Below the pieces are notes generated by a model that had not been told where the DNA came from, ran no database searches, and saw nothing but the letters and a program-made list of their open reading frames with translations. A stretch of 64,000 nucleotides of DNA from Pseudomonadota bacterium (GTDB lineage: Bacteria > Pseudomonadota > Gammaproteobacteria > Burkholderiales > JABEVD01). A program made the position numbers and the translations under genes. Of the stretch, positions 52,415 through 61,546 are shown piece after piece. The stretch spans positions 1 through 64,000 of the forward strand of contig JAJZTQ010000011.1 in the NCBI GenBank assembly GCA_021848825.1, in the 5' to 3' direction. Every line of letters begins with the position of its first letter. Positions within the stretch are counted from its first letter, which is position 1.

Positions 52415-53442
52415 TTTCGCACCCTTCTCGTGTCATAGGCATCGCGCAATCCCTCCCCGATGAATACCAGCAGCAGAAGGGTGACGAAAAGAACCGTGAA
52501 TGCAGTGACCCCTATCCACCAGGCGTCGAGATTGTCCTTGCCCTGGGCGAGCAGTTCGCCCAGGCTGGGCGTCGACGGCGGAACGCCGAGCCCGAGAAAA
52601 TCGAGGCTGGTGAGCGCGGTGATGGACACGCTCATCCTGAATGGCAGGAAGGTAATGACAGGGGTCAGGCTGTTCGGCAGAATATGCCGCCACATGATCA
52701 TCGCGCTCGGGAGACCCAGGGCGCGCGCCGAACGGACATAATCGAGCTGGCGATTCCTGAGGAATTCCGCGCGCACGTAATCGGCGAGCGACAGCCAGCC
52801 GAAAAGGGAAAGCAGCAACAGCAGCAGCCCGATGCTCGGCCGGAATATGGAAGCGAATATCAGCAGGAGATAGAGTTCCGGAAGGGATCCCCATATTTCC
52901 GAAAGCCTCTGGAAATAAAGATCGATTCTCCCGCCGAAATAGCCCTGTACGGCCCCGGCCAGAATCCCCAGGAATACGCCGATTGCAGTCAGCGCCATGC
53001 CGAAGAGCACCGATACGCGAAAACCGTAAAGGGCGCGAGCCAGAACATCCCGCCCCCTGTCGTCCGTTCCCAGCCAGTTTTCCGCGCTGGGAGGAGCGGG
53101 ATTGGGCAGCGTGGCGAAATAATTGATGGTGTCGTAGCTGTAGACATTCGGGGCATAGATCGCCCAGTTTCCCGGTTTGGAAAACCGATCCCTGATATAG
53201 GGATCGAGATAGTCGGTCGGAGTAGGAAAATCCCCGCCGAAAGCGGTTTCAGGATAATCGTGGAAAAGGGGAAAATAATAGGAACCCTGGTAATGAACGA
53301 TCAGGGGCCTGTCGTTCGAGAGCGCCTCGGCGAAAAGGCTCGTCAGGAACAGCGCGGAAAAGATCAGCAGGCTGAAATAACCCAGCCTGTTCTCTTTGAA
53401 TCGCAGCCAGCGCTGCCTGTTCGGAGAAAGCCGCCCCCTCAC
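52411..53442 (-). CDS. yejE: Peptide ABC transporter permease YejE
   Basis: Permease; WLGTDDRGRDVLARALYGFRVSVLFG; coupled to yejF. Confidence 0.92.
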   Translation of the reverse strand: MRGRLSPNRQRWLRFKENRLGYFSLLIFSALFLTSLFAEALSNDRPLIVHYQGSYYFPLFHDYPETAFGGDFPTPTDYLDPYIRDRFSKPGNWAIYAPNVYSYDTINYFATLPNPAPPSAENWLGTDDRGRDVLARALYGFRVSVLFGMALTAIGVFLGILAGAVQGYFGGRIDLYFQRLSEIWGSLPELYLLLIFASIFRPSIGLLLLLLSLFGWLSLADYVRAEFLRNRQLDYVRSARALGLPSAMIMWRHILPNSLTPVITFLPFRMSVSITALTSLDFLGLGVPPSTPSLGELLAQGKDNLDAWWIGVTAFTVLFVTLLLLVFIGEGLRDAYDTRRVRN

Positions 53443-54536
53443 CTCGACACCTCTTCGAATTTCACCCTGGGGTCGGCAAGCACATAGCTGATGTCGGTGA
53501 CGAGCTTCGCAGCCAAGCCGAGCAGCGTGTAAAGGTAGAGCGTGCCCATGACGACGGGGTAGTCACGCTGCATGATCGCCTGGTAGGAAAGCAGGCCCAG
53601 GCCATCGAGCGAAAAAATCGTCTCGATCAGCAGGCTCCCCGTGAAGAATGCCCCGATGAAGGCTGCAGGAAAGCCCGTCAGAAGCGGGAGAAGGGCATTC
53701 CTGAAGACATGCCGATAAAGCACCTTGCGCTCTGGCAGCCCCTTTGCATGCGCGGTCATCACATATTGCTTCCTGATTTCCTCGATGAAGCTGTTCTTCG
53801 TCAGCATGGTGATCACGGCGAAGCTGCCTACCACCTCTGCGAGCACAGGCAGGGTGATATGCCAAAGATAGTCGGTGATTTTTCCCCACAATGAAAGCTG
53901 AGCCCAGTTGTCGGAAACGAGCCCCCTCAACGGAAACCATTGCAGGAAACTTCCCCCTCCGAAAAGCACGAGCAGCACCACGCCCAGGACGAAGCTCGGG
54001 ATGGCATAGCCGCTCATGATCACGAGGCTTGTGAGCGTATCGAAACGCGAGCCGTTTCTGACCGCCTTGGCTATGCCGAGCGGAATCGATATCAGATAGG
54101 TGATGACGAGCGTCCAGAGTCCGATGGATATCGAAACCGGCAATTTCTCCTTGATCAGCGCCCATACCGATTCATGATGGAAAAAGCTCTTGCCCAGATT
54201 GAAGGTTGCGAATCCCTTCAGCATGATCCAGAAGCGCTCCGGCGCTGGCTTGTCGAACCCGTAAAGCGCCCTGATCTCCTTCATGCGCTGGGGACCGATG
54301 TCCTGGGCGCCTCGGTAGAGGCTCTGAGGTCCGCCGCCCGCTTCCTGAACCCCATGCCCTTTTCCGCGAAGCTCGCTCACCATCTGCTCGACGGGACCGC
54401 CGGGCACGAACTGGATGACCGTGAAAGTGAGAAGAAGCACGCCCAAGAGCGTGGGGATCATGAGGAGCAATCTCTTTGCGATGTAGCGGATCAATGCTTT
54501 TCTCCCTGCTTCATCCACCAGGTGGAAACCGACCAT
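53439..54536 (-). CDS. yejB: Peptide ABC transporter permease YejB
   Basis: IRYIAKRLLLMIPTLLGVLLLTFTVIQFVPGGPVEQMVSEL; true start may be internal. Confidence 0.92.
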   Translation of the reverse strand: MVGFHLVDEAGRKALIRYIAKRLLLMIPTLLGVLLLTFTVIQFVPGGPVEQMVSELRGKGHGVQEAGGGPQSLYRGAQDIGPQRMKEIRALYGFDKPAPERFWIMLKGFATFNLGKSFFHHESVWALIKEKLPVSISIGLWTLVITYLISIPLGIAKAVRNGSRFDTLTSLVIMSGYAIPSFVLGVVLLVLFGGGSFLQWFPLRGLVSDNWAQLSLWGKITDYLWHITLPVLAEVVGSFAVITMLTKNSFIEEIRKQYVMTAHAKGLPERKVLYRHVFRNALLPLLTGFPAAFIGAFFTGSLLIETIFSLDGLGLLSYQAIMQRDYPVVMGTLYLYTLLGLAAKLVTDISYVLADPRVKFEEVSR

Positions 54537-56365
54537 TCCTCTATGCTGTAATAAAGAGGCAGAACCTTCGGATAGGCCAGCGTATGCCGATATGAAACAC
54601 GGTATACGCTGCTGTAGAAATGGGGAACGATGTAATAGCCAAGGCGCAGGATGCGGTCCAGGACCCGAACGAGCGTCACGAGTTCTTCTCTGCTTTTCGC
54701 CTGACTGATGCGCGAAAGAAGCTCATCCACGACCGGATCCGAGACCCCCATGGCGTTGTCGGAGCCGGGCATGTTCCGGCTCTCAGAGCCGAAATAGCTG
54801 AAGAGTTCGCTTCCAGGTGTCTGGGAACCGGGCATCATTGCCCATACCATGTCGTAATCGAAATTTTCCGCCTTGCGCTGATACAATGCAGCGTCATAGA
54901 CCCTGTAGTTCATCTTGATCCCGAGCTTTTCCAGGTTGCGCGCGTAGGGGGCGGAGGCACGCTCCTGCATCTTGTCCTGAAGCATCATTTCGAACCGGAA
55001 TGGCTCTCCCTTCGCGTTTCTCAAGGCGCCGTCCCGGTATGTCCAGCCGGCTTCGGCCAGCAAGGTCTTGGCGCGCTTCAGGTTTTCGCGAAGAGAATGG
55101 GGCGGGGAAGTGGTGGGAGGCAAAGGGATCGAATCGAATGCTTCCTCAGGCACGAGTTTGCCGAAGCGTTTCTGCAACTGGTTCAGCACGTCGATTTCGG
55201 CTGCATCGGGCTTGCCCTTCGCCTCCATTTCCGTATTGGTGAAATAGCTCGGGCTGCGCTTGTAGAGGCCGAAGAAAAGCATCCTGTTCATCCACTCGAA
55301 ATCCATCGCCAATCCGAGCGCTTCCCTCACCCTTTTGTCCTGAAAAAGGGGACGCCTCGTATTCATGGCGAAGCCCTGCCAGCCTGCGCCATTCCGGTTG
55401 GGGAAGGTGGTCTTGATCAGCTCTCCATCGTCCCAGCGCTTGCCCTGATGGCTGCGCGCCCAGTTCTTCGAGGAATTTTCCTGAATGAGATCGATATCGC
55501 CCGCCTTGAGCGCCTCCATTCTTGCCAGGGTGTCCCTGTAGTAGCGATAGGTGATGCGCTCGAAGTTGAACATGCCTTTTCGGGTCGGATGATCGTTTCC
55601 CCAATAGGCGTGATTGCGGCGATAGGTGATGCGGCTTCCCGGATCATAGGACTCGATGACATAAGGGCCCGACGCGATCGGCGGATCGAGCGCGATCTGG
55701 TTGAAAGGTTTTCCGTTTCCCCATTTGTGCGAGAAAACGGGCAACTGACAGATGGCTGTCCTCAGCTCGCGGTTGTTTCTCCCGAATTCCACCCGCACGG
55801 TCATGGGGTCGACCACCACCATCCGCTTCACATCCATCCAATACTGGCGATAAACCGGCGCCGCGTTCCTGCTCATCAGCATATCGAAGGAATATTTCAC
55901 GTCCTCTGCAGTCACGGGATCACCGTTCGAGAATCTGGCCCTGGGATTCATCCTGAAAGTGATAGACATGCCGTCAGGGGCGGGTTCGATGTCTTCGGCG
56001 AGCAGTCCGTACATGGTATCGGGCTCATCCCAGGAAGGAACGGCCAAAGTCTCGAACACCAGATATTGCAGGCCGTCTGCAGCCAGCCCCTTGAGCGTGA
56101 AGGGATTGAATTTCTCGAAGTCCCCCATTCCTGACACGTAAAGCTCGCCCCCCTGGGGCGCATCGGGATTGACGTAATCGAAATGCTTGAAGCCGGCCTG
56201 GTATTTGAAATGATCGCCGTAAAGCGCGATCGCATAATCGGAGTAGGCAGTCCAAGGAAAAAAGAGTGAAGTGAGAAGGAGCAGCGTCCGGAAGATCTGC
56301 AGGCGTATCGATCGCCCCCCCTGCCGCAGGCGGAAGGAAGTACCGGAATGAAGGCATTTTTGCAT
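54491..56365 (-). CDS. yejA: Peptide ABC transporter substrate-binding protein YejA
   Basis: SBP family 5, HFDYVNPDAPQGGELYVSGMGDFEKFNPF. Confidence 0.92.
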   Translation of the reverse strand: MQKCLHSGTSFRLRQGGRSIRLQIFRTLLLLTSLFFPWTAYSDYAIALYGDHFKYQAGFKHFDYVNPDAPQGGELYVSGMGDFEKFNPFTLKGLAADGLQYLVFETLAVPSWDEPDTMYGLLAEDIEPAPDGMSITFRMNPRARFSNGDPVTAEDVKYSFDMLMSRNAAPVYRQYWMDVKRMVVVDPMTVRVEFGRNNRELRTAICQLPVFSHKWGNGKPFNQIALDPPIASGPYVIESYDPGSRITYRRNHAYWGNDHPTRKGMFNFERITYRYYRDTLARMEALKAGDIDLIQENSSKNWARSHQGKRWDDGELIKTTFPNRNGAGWQGFAMNTRRPLFQDKRVREALGLAMDFEWMNRMLFFGLYKRSPSYFTNTEMEAKGKPDAAEIDVLNQLQKRFGKLVPEEAFDSIPLPPTTSPPHSLRENLKRAKTLLAEAGWTYRDGALRNAKGEPFRFEMMLQDKMQERASAPYARNLEKLGIKMNYRVYDAALYQRKAENFDYDMVWAMMPGSQTPGSELFSYFGSESRNMPGSDNAMGVSDPVVDELLSRISQAKSREELVTLVRVLDRILRLGYYIVPHFYSSVYRVSYRHTLAYPKVLPLYYSIEEWSVSTWWMKQGEKH

Positions 56366-56442
56366 AGCCTACAGTTTATCCCATTCGATGGCCCTATCAC
56401 CACCCATGATATAATCGCCCATCCATCAACGAAGGAAAAAAC

Positions 56443-57222
56443 ATGGGATTTCTAGAAGGCAAGCGCATCCTGGTGACCGGTCTCCTGAGCAACCGTTCGA
56501 TCGCTTACGGCATCGCAAAGTCATGCAGGGAACAGGGCGCAGAACTCGCTTTCACCTACCAGAGCGAAAGGTTCCTCGAACGAACTCAGAAGCTCGCGGC
56601 CGAATTCGACAGCCAGACCGTGTTGCCATGCGATGTATCGAACGACCAGGAAATCTCGGCGCTTTTTACGGAACTCGGCAAGCATTGGCCTGCATTCGAC
56701 GGGCTTGTGCATTCCATCGCATTCGCGCCCAGGGAAGCACTTTCAGGCGACTTCCTGGAAGGCATGTCGAGAGAAGCTTTCAGGATCGCTCACGATATCA
56801 GCTCATACAGCTTCGCAGCCCTTGCCAAGGCAGCGCTTCCCCTGCTCAATGAAAACGGGGCGCTGCTCACCCTTTCCTATCTCGGCGCCGAGAAATCGGT
56901 TCCCAATTACAACCTGATGGGGCTTGCCAAGGCGAGCCTGGAGGCGAACGTCCGCTATCTCGCCCAGAGTCTCGGCAAAAAGGGCATTCGGGTCAATGCG
57001 GTTTCGGCCGGACCGATCAGGACGCTTGCAGCGAGCGGGATTGAAGGATTCGGAAAGATCCTGGATTTCGTCGAGAAGAATGCCCCGTTGAAGCGCAACG
57101 TGACCATAGAAGAAGTCGGCAATGCCTCCGCGTTCCTGCTCTCCGATCTCGCCTCCGGCATCACGGGTGAAATCACCTATGTCGATGCTGGATTCAACAC
57201 CACCCTGGGCGACATGGGCTGA
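56443..57222 (+). CDS. fabI: Enoyl-ACP reductase (NADH)
   Basis: [28 protein letters not shown]...[15 protein letters not shown]. Confidence 0.97.
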   Translation: MGFLEGKRILVTGLLSNRSIAYGIAKSCREQGAELAFTYQSERFLERTQKLAAEFDSQTVLPCDVSNDQEISALFTELGKHWPAFDGLVHSIAFAPREALSGDFLEGMSREAFRIAHDISSYSFAALAKAALPLLNENGALLTLSYLGAEKSVPNYNLMGLAKASLEANVRYLAQSLGKKGIRVNAVSAGPIRTLAASGIEGFGKILDFVEKNAPLKRNVTIEEVGNASAFLLSDLASGITGEITYVDAGFNTTLGDMG

Positions 57223-59106
57223 TCACTTCCCGGAAATGAGGCTGCGATTGACGTTTATCTTGGCCCTGCCCTTGAGTCCCATGAAGTAGTCGGAGAGCTC
57301 TTCTTCCGCAGCCGCGTTTTTCATCTGGGTCTTGACTGCCTGGAGCTCCGGCGCAGAAGGCTCTCCAGCGTCGATCAGCTTCGAGATCCTGACGATGGTA
57401 TAGCCTGTCGGTCCTTCGACGCCGGCATAGAAAGGAAGCTTGGCGACGTCGGCCGACAATACCGCCTTCAGGATGTCCGGGGAAAGCCCCTGCCTTTCAC
57501 GCCTGCTCACATCCACTTCAGGCTGCCACGAAAGGGATGTCTCCCGTCCGGCCTGAAGCTGGACAAGCGTCGATTTTCCCTGCTGCATGGCGGCATCGAG
57601 CGCCTTCTGCTGGACGACCTTCTTCCTGATCTCGTCCGCGACTTCGGCAAGGGGCTTCGTGAAAGCGGGCTTCATGTCGACGACATGGGCCGAGACAAGA
57701 ACATTGGGCGAGACTTCGATGGCCTCGGTATTCCTCTTCTTTTTCATGGAATCATCGGAAAAGACCGCCTTCAGGAGCTTCTTGCTGGAAGGGAATGAAG
57801 GATTGCTGCCCGATTCATCTATCCAGCCGCTCGTCTGAACCTGCAGACCGAATGCATCTGCTGCAGGCTTGAGGCTCGAACTCTGCTCATAGACCATGTT
57901 GCTGAAATTGTCGGCATTTTCGCTGTACTTCTTCCCGGCCTGCTGCTTTCTGATTTCCTGGACGATATCGTCTTTCGCTTCCGCGAAGGTACGCGTCGTT
58001 GCCGGCTTGATCCCATCGAGCCTGATGACGTGAAATCCGAATTCGGAATGCACAGGTTCGCTTATTTCTCCCGGCTTCATGGAAAAGACGGCGTCGTCGA
58101 ACGGCTTGACCATCGTGCCCTGCTTGAAGAACCCGAGATTTCCGCCGTTGGCTGCAGAACCCGGATCTCCTGAATATTTCTTTGCCAGTTCGGCGAACTT
58201 GCCAGGGGATTTTCTCAGCTCAGCGACAATCTTGTCCGCCTTGTCCTTTGCCTCATCGATCTGGGCTTTCGTCGCATCCTTGGCCAAAGGGATCAGGATA
58301 TGGCTCGCGCTCCGCTCTTCGGGAATGCTGAATTCCGATTTGTGCGCATCGTAATACTGTTTCGCCTCGTCAGCGCTCACTGCTATCCCGGACTGAAGCG
58401 TTTCCGGAGAAAACACCACATAATCCACTTTCACCTCTTCCGGAACCTTGAATTCGCCTGAATGATCCTTGTAATACTTCGCCACCTCGTCTTCGCTGAC
58501 CTGCTGCCCCTTGAGATACTGCTCTGGCGTGAAGGAGACCAGGTTCACGACGCGTTTCTGATCGATCATCTTCACGAACTGCATTGCCGATGCCTGTGCA
58601 ACGAAGCCGTCCTGCGCCACTGCCCCCAGCAGCTGCTCCCTTGCGATGTCCTCTCTCACTTCGGATTCGAATCGAACGGCCGTCAGTCCCTGACCTTGCA
58701 GCAGTTTCTGATACCGCTCCTCCGAAAAAGCGCCATCCTTCTGGAAGATGGTCATGGCCCTGATCGCAGAAATCAGCTGATCGTCGGTGACCGCTATGCC
58801 GACCTTCTCGGCATCGTTCGTGAACAACTTTCTCTGGATCAGCCGCTCGAGCACGGCAAGCTTGAACCCGGGGCTGTCCAGCATGGACTGATCCGCACGG
58901 CTGCCCAGCTGTTGTCTCAGGTCCTCCTGCTGCTGCCTCAGCACGAGATCGAATTCGCTCATCGCTATCTTCGCGCCATCCACGCTCGCCGCGTCGTTCG
59001 CGCCGCCGCTCCTGTAAGACTGAATTCCCCAGAACATGAATGTCAGAATGACAAGCCCGAGTATGATTTGAACTATTTTTCTGTTTCTGTCTACGAAATC
59101 GAACAT
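57223..59106 (-). CDS. ppiD: Peptidyl-prolyl isomerase PpiD
   Basis: SurA-like N-domain with TM, parvulin domain RSASHILIPLAKDATKAQIDEAKDKADKI. Confidence 0.94.
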   Translation of the reverse strand: MFDFVDRNRKIVQIILGLVILTFMFWGIQSYRSGGANDAASVDGAKIAMSEFDLVLRQQQEDLRQQLGSRADQSMLDSPGFKLAVLERLIQRKLFTNDAEKVGIAVTDDQLISAIRAMTIFQKDGAFSEERYQKLLQGQGLTAVRFESEVREDIAREQLLGAVAQDGFVAQASAMQFVKMIDQKRVVNLVSFTPEQYLKGQQVSEDEVAKYYKDHSGEFKVPEEVKVDYVVFSPETLQSGIAVSADEAKQYYDAHKSEFSIPEERSASHILIPLAKDATKAQIDEAKDKADKIVAELRKSPGKFAELAKKYSGDPGSAANGGNLGFFKQGTMVKPFDDAVFSMKPGEISEPVHSEFGFHVIRLDGIKPATTRTFAEAKDDIVQEIRKQQAGKKYSENADNFSNMVYEQSSSLKPAADAFGLQVQTSGWIDESGSNPSFPSSKKLLKAVFSDDSMKKKRNTEAIEVSPNVLVSAHVVDMKPAFTKPLAEVADEIRKKVVQQKALDAAMQQGKSTLVQLQAGRETSLSWQPEVDVSRRERQGLSPDILKAVLSADVAKLPFYAGVEGPTGYTIVRISKLIDAGEPSAPELQAVKTQMKNAAAEEELSDYFMGLKGRAKINVNRSLISGK

Positions 59107-59210
59107 GGGGTATCGCTTGTGATGGGATCATGAAAAAGGGCGAAACAGGTTTCGCCCTCCAGGCCGAGTGATTATACCTAAAAAATCCGTTATTGACAGA
59201 CCCAAGAATA

Positions 59211-59242
59211 AAGCCCGTCACCTGGGCAGGTGACGGGCTTTT
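59211..59242. terminator. Strong hairpin terminator
   Basis: AAGCCCGTCACCTG gg CAGGTGACGGGCTT TT. Confidence 0.8.
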
Positions 59243-59247
59243 CCTTA

Positions 59248-59271
59248 TGGCGGAGTGGACGGGACTCGAAC
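59248..59271 (-). repeat. Partial duplicate of tRNA-Asp 3' end (24 bp)
   Basis: TGGCGGAGTGGACGGGACTCGAAC, identical to 60485-60508 in the same orientation. Confidence 0.9.
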
Positions 59272-59307
59272 ACGGGGCGCCGGCCCGAGTGAAGCCGATG
59301 GAATCGA

Positions 59308-60057
59308 TCACGCCGAGCGTCGTCGCACTGCCATCACTCCAAAAAGCCCGATCCCGAACAGCGCCAGACCTGCAGGCTCAGGCACTACGGCACCCGGCCC
59401 TGCCGCGCCAGCATTGCCGGGAAGCACAGCCCACGAGTAGTAATAGCGATTACGGTTCTTGGCGAGCGTGCCCTGAGCGCCATTGAAGGTAGTGAATTCC
59501 CACGCGTACCCGGGATTGGAAGCGTCCTCCGTGCTGGACCAGTACAAGTCGTAAAAGACATTTGTGAACAGGCTGCTCGCTGGAATGACATGCCCTGCCG
59601 TTCCACCCAAAGCTGTATAAAACAACTCCCCCAGCATGCTGTTGGTGCAGTTATAACCGAAACAGCTCTGATCGTAGGTCGTTGGCAGTTCCCAGGTGTT
59701 GTGTCCCAGGTAATCGATGCTGTTGAGATAGCCCATGAAGGCCATCGCGCCCCACCAATCAGATGGACCTCCGCTTGAGTTGAAGTCACTTGCGCTCACA
59801 TTGTAATTGCCAGGGCCGGCATTATCAAAGGAATTGGGCGTATCGTGAATCGTAGGTACTGCAGCGATGATCTGGCTGATCAGATTCGCATTTCCCGCTT
59901 CCATTGTGCCAAGAAGGTTTGCGTCAGACGACCACGTCACGTTCGCCACGTTGTCATATACCAATCCCGGGCCCACGCTGATCAGGCTCGCCCGCGAAAC
60001 TTGCGCACCCAACAAACCCATCGCAAGCATCGCGCCTGCCAAAATCTTCCTCTTCAT
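59308..60057 (-). CDS. PEP-CTERM anchored exported protein
   Basis: Signal peptide, C-terminal VVPEPAGLALFGIGLFGVMAVRRRSA. Confidence 0.9.
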   Translation of the reverse strand: MKRKILAGAMLAMGLLGAQVSRASLISVGPGLVYDNVANVTWSSDANLLGTMEAGNANLISQIIAAVPTIHDTPNSFDNAGPGNYNVSASDFNSSGGPSDWWGAMAFMGYLNSIDYLGHNTWELPTTYDQSCFGYNCTNSMLGELFYTALGGTAGHVIPASSLFTNVFYDLYWSSTEDASNPGYAWEFTTFNGAQGTLAKNRNRYYYSWAVLPGNAGAAGPGAVVPEPAGLALFGIGLFGVMAVRRRSA

Positions 60058-60484
60058 GTTTTTTCTCCCAAATGGTGAATTGTAAATGCCATTAAAAAAC
60101 GATCAATTCCAAAAAATGCGGACCCAAGTGCCTTATCGGGGCGTTATAGACCGCTCGAACCTGTTAATCGCTATTAGTTTTCACGCATCACTCTACCGCG
60201 TCGCATAGCATGCAATTATCATGCCTCAAGCTTGTCGGTAACGACATAACATTGATTTACTGAGATGTTTTTGATCAGGATAGGCAGATAGCCGGATGGA
60301 CTGACAGGCAGGTGTAAAATATCTCGACAGATATCTTCTCGGGCTCGCAGGACAAAACTTCGTTTGCGAGGCGCGGCCCGCCTAGTGCTTTGGGGGACCG
60401 GATTCACGCCGAAGCGCCGGACAGAAAAGAAAAACGCCTTGGGAAGTCCGTACAGAACGGAATCACAAGGCGTCCTTCAACAGT

Positions 60485-60561
60485 TGGCGGAGTGGACGGG
60501 ACTCGAACCCGCGACCCCCGGCGTGACAGGCCGGTATTCTAACCGACTGAACTACCACTCC
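60485..60561 (-). tRNA. tRNA-Asp(GTC)
   Basis: Minus strand GGAGTGGTAGTTCAGTCGGTTAGAATACCGGCCTGTCACGCCGGGGGTCGCGGGTTCGAGTCCCGTCCACTCCGCCA. Confidence 0.97.
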
Positions 60562-60749
60562 ATAACCTTTGAAACAGGGTCTAGCTGCAACAGAAGCGGA
60601 ATTCTACAAGAGAATGCGTTTCGCCGCAACTGTAGCCTGCAACAATGCTGTTACAAACAAGCAAGAACTTTTTTCGAAAATCCCGGGTCCACTGGAGGGA
60701 ATACGAAAAACAAGCGCATCGCGATATCAACCGCTGAGAGGAGATTTTC

Positions 60750-60980
60750 ATGAGAATCACTGCCATCATGCTTTTCGGCATGTTCGCCGCCTCGTCCATC
60801 GACGCGTCCGCCCAGCCGCCAGCCTGGTTTATCGCCAAGCATCCCGAGGTGAAACAGATGGAGAAGAGACAGGAACAACTAGCCGCCAAGGAAAGCGCCA
60901 GGAAGAAGCTGGCTTCCCGGCACGGCAAATCGCACCACACGACGTCCAGTCAATCCGGAAAGGAAACGCAGGGCAGCTGA
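60750..60980 (+). CDS. Small exported hypothetical protein
   Basis: MRITAIMLFGMFAASSIDASAQ signal peptide, basic remainder, SD upstream. Confidence 0.6.
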   Translation: MRITAIMLFGMFAASSIDASAQPPAWFIAKHPEVKQMEKRQEQLAAKESARKKLASRHGKSHHTTSSQSGKETQGS

Positions 60981-60986
60981 AAAACA

Positions 60987-61010
60987 AAAACCCGCCATAG
61001 AGCGGGTTTG
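60987..61010 (+). terminator. Hairpin terminator
   Basis: AAAAACCCGC catagaGCGGGTTT. Confidence 0.7.
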
Positions 61011-61084
61011 GTGGGTGCTGAGGGGATCGAACCCCCGACATTCGCCTTGTAAGGGCGACGCTCTACCAGCTGAGCTAAGCACCC
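61009..61084 (-). tRNA. tRNA-Val(TAC)
   Basis: Minus strand GGGTGCTTAGCTCAGCTGGTAGAGCGTCGCCCTTACAAGGCGAATGTCGGGGGTTCGATCCCCTCAGCACCCACCA. Confidence 0.97.
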
Positions 61085-61122
61085 TGTCACGATTTTGCGA
61101 AGCATTGCTTCGCAAAATCGCG

Positions 61123-61395
61123 TCAGTTTACAGCATCCTTGAGGCCTTTTCCAGCACGGAATTTCGGCGCTTTTGCGGCACTGATCTTGATTTCCGCGCC
61201 GGTGCGGGGATTGCGTCCCGTACGGGCAGGACGATCGCCTACATAGAACGTCCCGAATCCGACCAGCGTAACCATGTCGCCTTTCTTCAATGCGCCCTTC
61301 ACTGCATCGACGACCGCATCCAGGGCACGCCCGGCAGCCGCTTTGGAAATATCTGCGGAGTCGGCAATTGCATCAATAAGCTCAGATTTGTTCAT
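61123..61395 (-). CDS. hupB: DNA-binding protein HU
   Basis: [32 protein letters not shown]...[14 protein letters not shown]. Confidence 0.97.
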   Translation of the reverse strand: MNKSELIDAIADSADISKAAAGRALDAVVDAVKGALKKGDMVTLVGFGTFYVGDRPARTGRNPRTGAEIKISAAKAPKFRAGKGLKDAVN

Positions 61396-61546
61396 GTAAT
61401 CCCCTTTACGTTCACTACACTATCGACAAACATCCCGCCTCGCCAAGCACAAACCTGAAAGGGTTGTTCATAGCATTGCAAGACGATTCTAATATGTTTT
61501 TTGCAGCCCTACAACAGGCAAAGCCAGTTTCCATGCGCTTTTCCCG

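Noticed and set aside
54620-56134. Plus-strand 504-aa ORF opposite yejA
   Set aside because: Shadow ORF; yejA on the other strand is clearly coding.
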